From: Stenotrophomonas sp.
Lineage (GTDB): Bacteria; Pseudomonadota; Gammaproteobacteria; Xanthomonadales; Xanthomonadaceae
Direction: 5' to 3'
Assembly (NCBI GenBank): GCA_003484865.1
Contig: DMZT01000261.1
Location: 1,077 to 6,377, forward strand
DNA: 5,301 nucleotides
Below, piece after piece: positions 1 to 3,242 of this stretch. A program made the translations under genes and the position numbers. The stretch's first letter is position 1. The number at the start of each line of letters is the position of its first letter. The notes beneath the pieces are model-generated. The model was not told where the DNA came from, did not search any database, and saw only the letters and a program-made list of their open reading frames with translations.

Positions 1-7
1 AGAGCGC

Positions 8-58
8 GCGGACCCCACGTCTATTCGGGTCCGCCCCCGGGCGGCCCCGATGGCCGCC
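8..58. repeat. Two tandem GC-rich hairpins at the window start
   Basis: Two perfect inverted repeats lie side by side. GCGGACCC (8-15) pairs with GGGTCCGC (27-34) across an 11-nt loop. GGCGGCC (40-46) pairs with GGCCGCC (52-58) across a 5-nt loop. Neither is followed by a T-run on the + strand, so they are not canonical intrinsic terminators. They may mark the 3' end of a gene outside the window, or be transcribed structure upstream of the hydrolase gene. The rest of 1-145 holds no gene I can support: the reading frame open from the window edge on the + strand has no recognisable protein, and short - strand frames stop at once. I see no convincing sigma-70 promoter here. Confidence 0.4.
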
Positions 59-145
59 TCCCCATGACGCCAAGTCGTAACCCTCGCCCCGTCCGAATGA
101 TCGGATGGAACAGCCAGGTGCGGCCCACACGGAGCAAGGAGATTT

Positions 146-604
146 ATGAAACTGGCCTGGATTCTCTGGCTGTCACAGTTGTTGCCGCAGCCTGCCGCCG
201 ATTCGTTGTGCCTGAGCACGACCGTTTACCTCGAAGCGCGTGACCAGACCCTGCGCGGCCAGCAAGCCGTCGCGGAAGTGGCCCTGCGCCGCCTGGACAG
301 CGGCCTGTGGGGCGACTCGATGTGCCAGGTGGTGACCGCCCGCAAGCAGTTCGCCCCGACCATCGTCGCGCCCGGCACCCAGCTCGGCAACGCCGATGCC
401 TGGCAGGAAGCGATGACGGTGGCCTTCGACGCCGAGCGCAACTGGGCCCTGCCGGCCGGTGAGCGCAAGGAGATCGTGCCCGGCGCCAGCCACTTCGCCG
501 CCCTGGCGATCGCCAACCCGAGCTGGCGCAACGCCTACCAGGTGGCCACGATCGGTGATCACACCTTCTATCGCGTGCAGAAACTCAAGCCACGCGCGTC
601 GTAA
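146..604 (+). CDS. Secreted SleB-type cell wall hydrolase, single domain
   Basis: The 152-residue protein matches the SleB / Hydrolase_2 family (peptidoglycan hydrolases with a lysozyme-like fold, typically lytic transglycosylases). A hydrophobic N-terminus (about residues 1-18, ending PAAD) looks like a short signal peptide, so it probably acts in the periplasm. The family core fills the rest: VYLEAR at 27-32, where Glu30 is the expected catalytic acid; GQQAVAEVALRR at 38-49; a Cys60-containing segment followed by KQFA at 67-70; Trp86; GASHF at 113-117; and IGDHTFY at 136-142. Cys22 and Cys60 could form a disulfide. The start is supported by AAGGAG at 136-141, four bases before ATG. There is no LysM or other wall-binding domain. 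The family is named for a Bacillus spore-germination enzyme, but in a Gram-negative the role is more likely wall turnover. The 3' neighbour is an unrelated GST gene 89 bp on. Confidence 0.85.
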   Translation: MKLAWILWLSQLLPQPAADSLCLSTTVYLEARDQTLRGQQAVAEVALRRLDSGLWGDSMCQVVTARKQFAPTIVAPGTQLGNADAWQEAMTVAFDAERNWALPAGERKEIVPGASHFAALAIANPSWRNAYQVATIGDHTFYRVQKLKPRAS

Positions 605-616
605 CGATCTGTTACG
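600..616 (+). repeat. Perfect inverted repeat spanning the hydrolase stop codon
   Basis: CGTAAC (600-605) and GTTACG (611-616) form a perfect 6-bp stem with a 5-nt loop, GATCT. The left arm contains the TAA stop codon (602-604). No T-run follows, so any terminator function would be factor-assisted or weak. It may protect the 3' end of the transcript, or it may be chance. Confidence 0.35.
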
Positions 617-625
617 GCCATACCG

Positions 626-655
626 TTGAGGATGCGGGGCCGGCTCTGGAATAGT
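626..655 (+). promoter_or_regulatory. Candidate sigma-70 promoter for the GST gene
   Basis: TTGAGG (626-631, four of six to TTGACA) is followed after 18 bp by AATAGT (650-655, four of six to TATAAT). This would give a leader of about 32 nt ending in a clear ribosome binding site, GGAG at 685-688, five bases before the ATG at 694. Both boxes are imperfect in GC-rich DNA, so this is the best candidate in the 89-bp gap rather than a firm call. Confidence 0.3.
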
Positions 656-693
656 GGGCGGCTCACCTTCCACCCATCCGCAACGGAGTTCCC

Positions 694-1305
694 ATGAAGC
701 TGTACAGCAAGCCCGGAGCCTGCTCCACCGCCGATCACATCGCCCTGCAGTGGACCGGCCAGCCGTTCGAGGTGGAACTGCTGGACAAGGACACCCTGAA
801 GGCGCCGCCGTTCCTGGCCCTCAATCCGGCCGGCTCGGTGCCGGTGGTGGTCGATGGCGATTTCGTGCTGACCCAGAACGCGGCCATCATGGGCTACATC
901 GCCGATACCTACCCGCAGGCCGGCCTGACCGGTGACGGCAGCCCGAAGCAGCGCGCCGAAGCCACCCGCTGGCTGTCCTTCGTCAACTCCGACCTGCACC
1001 CGGCGTTCAAGCCGCTGTTCGGGCCGGGCACCTTCATCGAAGACGACACCCAGTACGACGCGCTCCGCGCCACCGCTCGCAAGCGCCTGCGCGGTTTGTT
1101 CGAACGCGCCGACAAGCAGTTGGCCGACCGCCCCTGGCTGGCCGGCTTCCGCAGCTTCGCCGATCCGTATTTCTACATCACCCTGCGCTGGGCTGCGGGC
1201 GCGAAGATCGACCTTAGCGGCCTGGACAACCTCGCGGCCTTCAAGCAGCGCATGGAAGCCGATACCGGCGTGCAGGCGGCACTGAAGGCGGAAGGCCTCC
1301 TGTAG
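694..1305 (+). CDS. Beta-class glutathione S-transferase
   Basis: The 203-residue cytosolic protein resembles Escherichia coli GstA (201 residues) along its whole length. It should conjugate or reduce electrophiles or disulfides using glutathione; the substrate cannot be read from the sequence. The N-terminal thioredoxin-fold domain (about 1-78) begins MKLYSKPGACS with the class-marker Cys10, and has the cis-proline motif SVPVV with Pro50 and the segment TQNAAIMGYIAD at 60-71. The helical C-terminal domain has the conserved His102 in SDLHPAFKPLF, the capping box S154-x-x-D157 (SFAD) ahead of the core helix YFYITLRW, and ends in AALKAEGLL, close to the end of GstA. One oddity is Gln61-Asn62, where GstA-type enzymes usually carry Glu at the first position of the glutathione gamma-glutamyl contact. 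The stop codon lies inside a GTAG-headed repeat. It is probably monocistronic. Confidence 0.92.
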   Translation: MKLYSKPGACSTADHIALQWTGQPFEVELLDKDTLKAPPFLALNPAGSVPVVVDGDFVLTQNAAIMGYIADTYPQAGLTGDGSPKQRAEATRWLSFVNSDLHPAFKPLFGPGTFIEDDTQYDALRATARKRLRGLFERADKQLADRPWLAGFRSFADPYFYITLRWAAGAKIDLSGLDNLAAFKQRMEADTGVQAALKAEGLL

Positions 1306-1324
1306 AGCCACCCCATGGGTGGCT
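1302..1324 (+). repeat. GTAG-headed stem-loop repeat (SMAG/REP type), copy A
   Basis: The 23-bp unit starts with GTAG (1302-1305), followed by a perfect 8-bp stem, AGCCACCC (1306-1313) with GGGTGGCT (1317-1324), around a 3-nt CAT loop. A GTAG head followed directly by a hairpin is the signature of the SMAG family of dispersed extragenic palindromes described in Stenotrophomonas maltophilia, usually linked to a RAYT (REP-associated tyrosine transposase). The TAG of the head is the stop codon of the GST gene. Together with copy B it forms an inverted pair. The family call rests on my memory of the consensus, not on a search. Confidence 0.75.
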
Positions 1325-1331
1325 GCAGGCG

Positions 1332-1362
1332 GTCCGGCCAGAACACACGCGTCCGGCCGGAC
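1332..1362. repeat. Spacer palindrome and direct repeat between the two repeat copies
   Basis: GTCCGGCC occurs at 1332-1339 and again at 1351-1358. The second copy is part of a perfect 12-bp palindrome, GTCCGGCCGGAC (1351-1362). The first copy can also pair with GGCCGGAC (1355-1362), extending the large stem formed by the flanking repeat copies. This is probably the conserved core of a two-unit REP-like element. Confidence 0.5.
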
Positions 1363-1366
1363 AAGG

Positions 1367-1389
1367 AGCCACGCATGGCGTGGCTCTAC
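1367..1389 (-). repeat. GTAG-headed stem-loop repeat (SMAG/REP type), copy B, inverted
   Basis: Read on the - strand this is GTAG (1389-1386), then AGCCACGC, a CAT loop and GCGTGGCT: again a 23-bp unit with a perfect 8-bp stem. It differs from copy A at only two positions, 11 and 17 of the unit, and these two pair with each other in the stem (C-G in A, G-C in B). The TAG within the head is the stop codon of the SUFU-like gene. Confidence 0.75.
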
Positions 1390-2447
1390 CCGATCGTACG
1401 CACCACAGTGCCCTCGGCATCGCGCAGCTCGCTCGGCTCCACCACCACCTGCAGCGCCGGCCAACCCGGGATCGCATAGGTGCCACGGCGTGGCATGACC
1501 GTGGCGACCAGTGCCTGCACCGTGGCCGGGGCCAACTGGCATTCCAGCGCATCGCCCTCGACCACCAGCGCATTGGCGGCCGCCGGCGACAGCGTGATCT
1601 GCCGATCGTTGCCGACCAGCGTCAATGGCTGGCCGAACAGCAACCGCGCCGGCAGCAACGCGAGCAGCGATTCCACCTGGCGCGCTCCCAGGGTCACGGT
1701 CACCTGCTGCGCATCGCCCTCGCCCTGCACCAACCCGCCCAGCTTTTCCAGGAACAGATAGGCCGTCTGCGAGCCCTCGCGCGCCGCACCTTCGGCGACC
1801 GCGGCAGCCAGTGCGGGATCGTCCAGCAGCGAGCCGCGCGCGATATCGGTGATCCACAGCGGCATCTTCGGCAGCAGCGCCTCGAGCACGCCGGTGGTCG
1901 ACCAGCGCTTCACCGCCTCCATCTCGTCATCGGTCAGCCCGATCACCTGCAGGAACGCCAGCGAACCGTTGGGCGTCTCGCGGGGCGGCAGCTGCGGGTC
2001 GCGCATGAAGGCGACGTGGCGCAGCAGCGTATCGGTGTCGGCGGCGATCGGACCGCCCGCATTGAGGTAGTGGCCCTGCTGGAACACCTTGCCGTTGGCG
2101 AACACGTAGCGCGCCAGGTTCTGCAGGAAATTCATCGCCCACGGCGGTGGCTCGCTGCCCGCCGCGGCGGCAACCCGGAAGCTCAGCTCGAAGCCGTACC
2201 CACTGGTGGACGGATCATCGCTCTCTTTTTCATAGAGCTCTGAGAAGCCGTAGCTGACGAAGTGCCAGTGCGGCAGCGGGGTATCGTTCCAGTACGCGCT
2301 GATGCCGTCCAGCGGATCCTCGCCCCCCAGCAGCGAACGCAACACCGGGCCGTAATGCTGCGGCGCCTGCGTGGGATACACCGCCTTCAACGCCGCATCG
2401 ATGGCATCCCACCCGGGGGCGCCGTCGTCCTCGATCTCATCCACCAT
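1386..2447 (-). CDS. Suppressor of fused (SUFU) domain protein, full-length two-domain form
   Basis: The 353-residue protein is a bacterial homologue of animal SUFU, the cytoplasmic inhibitor of Gli factors in Hedgehog signalling. The N-terminal SUFU domain (about 25-205) shows DPLDGIS (44-50), HWHFVSYG (60-67), SELY (69-72), GYGFELSFR (83-91), LARYVF (111-116), DPQL (150-153), TPNG (158-161), FLQVIGL (165-171) and LWITD (197-201); each has a clear counterpart in the human protein as I recall it. The C-terminal part (about 247-338) matches the SUFU C-terminal domain, with ARLLFGQ (267-273) then RQITL (282-286). The disordered insert between the human domains is absent. Bacteria lack Hedgehog signalling, so the role is unknown. 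Some bacterial SUFU-family proteins are proposed immunity proteins of polymorphic toxins, but no toxin gene is in view. ATG at 2447 is preferred over an in-frame GTG at 2465 because GGGAG lies seven bases before it. There is no signal peptide, so it is cytoplasmic. Confidence 0.9.
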   Translation of the reverse strand: MVDEIEDDGAPGWDAIDAALKAVYPTQAPQHYGPVLRSLLGGEDPLDGISAYWNDTPLPHWHFVSYGFSELYEKESDDPSTSGYGFELSFRVAAAAGSEPPPWAMNFLQNLARYVFANGKVFQQGHYLNAGGPIAADTDTLLRHVAFMRDPQLPPRETPNGSLAFLQVIGLTDDEMEAVKRWSTTGVLEALLPKMPLWITDIARGSLLDDPALAAAVAEGAAREGSQTAYLFLEKLGGLVQGEGDAQQVTVTLGARQVESLLALLPARLLFGQPLTLVGNDRQITLSPAAANALVVEGDALECQLAPATVQALVATVMPRRGTYAIPGWPALQVVVEPSELRDAEGTVVRTIG

Positions 2448-2454
2448 CGCTATT

Positions 2455-2459
2455 CTCCC
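2455..2459 (-). promoter_or_regulatory. Ribosome binding site deciding the SUFU start
   Basis: GGGAG on the - strand sits seven bases before the ATG at 2447. It would overlap the coding region if the GTG at 2465 were used, so it selects the shorter form. Confidence 0.65.
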
Positions 2460-2469
2460 GCACACGTAA

Positions 2470-2495
2470 CAGCACGCATTCTAAACAGCGTGCTG
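2470..2495 (-). promoter_or_regulatory. Inverted repeat enclosing a -10-like box upstream of the SUFU gene
   Basis: On the - strand, CAGCACGC (2495-2488) and GCGTGCTG (2477-2470) form a perfect 8-bp inverted repeat. The 10-base centre between them contains TAGAAT (2483-2478), five of six to the sigma-70 -10 consensus. I find no good -35 at 16-18 bp. The arrangement fits an operator overlapping a promoter for the SUFU gene, whose ATG is about 30 bases further on. It could instead be an RNA hairpin after the upstream gene's stop, but no T-run follows. Confidence 0.4.
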
Positions 2496-2519
2496 CCCGG
2501 CCGCCGTCGACGTATCGCC

Positions 2520-3014
2520 TCAGGCGATCACGGGCTCGGTCTGCAGCAGCGCGCGTGTCTCGTCCATCCAGCGGTTGGCCAGCGCCGGGCTTTTTGCCTT
2601 GCTGATCGCAGCGGCCAGGTCCGGCCACAGCTTCTCCAGGCTGCCCGCATCGGTGCAGCGCTCGACTTTCAACTGCATGAAATAGCCCTTCAGACCGAGA
2701 TGCCTGCGCACCGATTCGCTCATCCAGTCATACAGCCGCTTGTACAGCTCCGGATCCTGCTCGCGCCCGGCAGTCAGCGCCGCGGCGACCACCGGTGCGG
2801 CGCTGCCCCCGACGATCTCGATCAACCCCATCGCCGACAGCTGCGCCAGCGCATCGTCCGGCGCGCGCAGGCCCGGCAACAACGCGGTCAACGCGTTGTC
2901 ATCGCGCTGACCATCGACCATCAGCAGCAGGGACCGCAGCGCCGGCGGCAAGCGCCGCGCACGGTCCTCGATTTCCTGACGGCCAGCGGCCGTCTTGGCC
3001 TGGATATACGCCAT
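2520..3014 (-). CDS. Hypothetical protein, 164 residues, possible N-terminal winged-helix segment
   Basis: I do not recognise a named family. Residues about 20-70 (LPPALRSLLLMVDGQR, later DDALAQLSAMGLIEIV) have the look of a small winged-helix fold of the kind in which an LL-x-x-VDG turn precedes a helix and a strand ending GLIE. The rest (about 85-158) is predicted mostly helical and includes LGLKGYFMQLKVERC (106-120) and KLWPDLAAAISKA (128-140). There is no signal peptide or membrane segment, so it is cytoplasmic; Cys120 is the only cysteine. The ATG at 3014 is chosen over an in-frame GTG at 3044 because AAGGGGG lies five bases before it. It stops 72 bp before the SUFU gene on the same strand, so coexpression is possible. 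A regulatory or DNA-binding role is inference only. Confidence 0.75.
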   Translation of the reverse strand: MAYIQAKTAAGRQEIEDRARRLPPALRSLLLMVDGQRDDNALTALLPGLRAPDDALAQLSAMGLIEIVGGSAAPVVAAALTAGREQDPELYKRLYDWMSESVRRHLGLKGYFMQLKVERCTDAGSLEKLWPDLAAAISKAKSPALANRWMDETRALLQTEPVIA

Positions 3015-3019
3015 GTGTT

Positions 3020-3026
3020 CCCCCTT
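3020..3026 (-). promoter_or_regulatory. Ribosome binding site deciding the 164-residue gene start
   Basis: AAGGGGG on the - strand lies five bases before the ATG at 3014 and argues against the upstream in-frame GTG at 3044. Confidence 0.65.
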
Positions 3027-3028
3027 CA

Positions 3029-3045
3029 CGTGGTGCCGTACCACG
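3029..3045. repeat. Small inverted repeat in the leader of the 164-residue gene
   Basis: CGTGGT (3029-3034) and ACCACG (3040-3045) form a perfect 6-bp stem with a 5-nt loop, immediately upstream of the ribosome binding site. In mRNA it would place a hairpin just ahead of the initiation region. The rest of the 228-bp gap (3015-3242) is very GC-rich, and I find no convincing promoter or gene in it. Confidence 0.3.
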
Positions 3046-3183
3046 CGTAGGCCGGCCGTTCGCCGCTACCTGCGCGCCCCTGTGATCTTCCAGGCCCTCC
3101 GTGTCCGGCGGCCGCCCCAGGCGCGCCGTGTCCCCAGCGCGCGGCGTGCCGCCGACAAGGCCTGCAACGATCACGTCCGCAGC

Positions 3184-3210
3184 TTACCCGAGCGTTCGCC
3201 TCGCCGGTAA
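3184..3210. repeat. Bulged inverted repeat downstream of prpE
   Basis: TTACCCGAG (3184-3192) pairs with CTCG (3200-3203) plus GGTAA (3206-3210), giving a 9-bp stem interrupted by a 2-nt CC bulge, with a 7-nt loop. It lies 33-59 bases after the prpE stop in the direction of transcription. It could be part of the prpE 3' end or an operator for the next gene; no T-run follows on the - strand. Confidence 0.35.
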
Positions 3211-3212
3211 TG

Positions 3213-3242
3213 CGCTGCAGCATCGTGCAGGGGGCTACAGCG
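3213..3242 (-). terminator. Weak stem-loop directly after the prpE stop codon
   Basis: On the - strand, CGCTGTAG (3242-3235) pairs with CTGCAGCG (3220-3213) over 8 bp with one G-U pair, leaving a 14-nt loop. It begins at the first base after the TGA. The absence of a U-tract makes intrinsic termination doubtful; a processed or Rho-dependent 3' end is as likely. Confidence 0.3.

Larger units (their letters stand above)
1302..1389. terminator. Large imperfect inverted repeat, possible bidirectional 3'-end structure
   Basis: Bases 1302-1324 pair with 1367-1389 at 21 of 23 positions, including a perfect outer 10 bp (GTAGAGCCAC with GTGGCTCTAC). An inner GTCCGGCC/GGCCGGAC stem follows, with a loop of about 15 nt. 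The structure fills the whole space between two convergent genes and includes both stop codons. There is no U-tract on either strand, so classical intrinsic termination is unlikely. Blocking RNA decay or slowing convergent polymerases is more plausible. Each half can instead fold as its own hairpin. Confidence 0.4.

Noticed and set aside
107..135. GGAAC box as an ECF-sigma promoter for the hydrolase gene
   Set aside because: No matching -10 element is found at 16-17 bp.
146..604. Spore-germination role for the SleB-type hydrolase
   Set aside because: The base composition, repeats and other genes indicate a non-sporulating gammaproteobacterium; only the catalytic fold is shared with the spore enzyme.
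568..1857. A 429-residue open frame on the - strand across the GST gene
   Set aside because: It runs antisense to a GST with an unmistakable family match and across the repeat pair; its translation is low-complexity Arg/Gly/Ala, typical of frame shadows in GC-rich DNA.
1380..2243. A 287-residue open frame on the + strand opposite the SUFU gene
   Set aside because: The SUFU frame has clear family motifs; this one is rich in Arg, Gln and His with no domain and no ribosome binding site.
2448..2465. N-terminal extension of the SUFU protein from GTG 2465
   Set aside because: The ribosome binding site GGGAG falls inside this stretch and points to ATG 2447; the six extra residues match nothing in the family.
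2262..3050. A 262-residue open frame on the + strand opposite the 164-residue gene
   Set aside because: It overlaps two - strand genes that have good ribosome binding sites, and has itself neither a site nor a recognisable domain.
3047..3069. A third GTAG-headed repeat, with GTAG and CTAC ends
   Set aside because: The internal stem is only 4 bp and needs a bulge, and it shares no stem sequence with the two clear copies.
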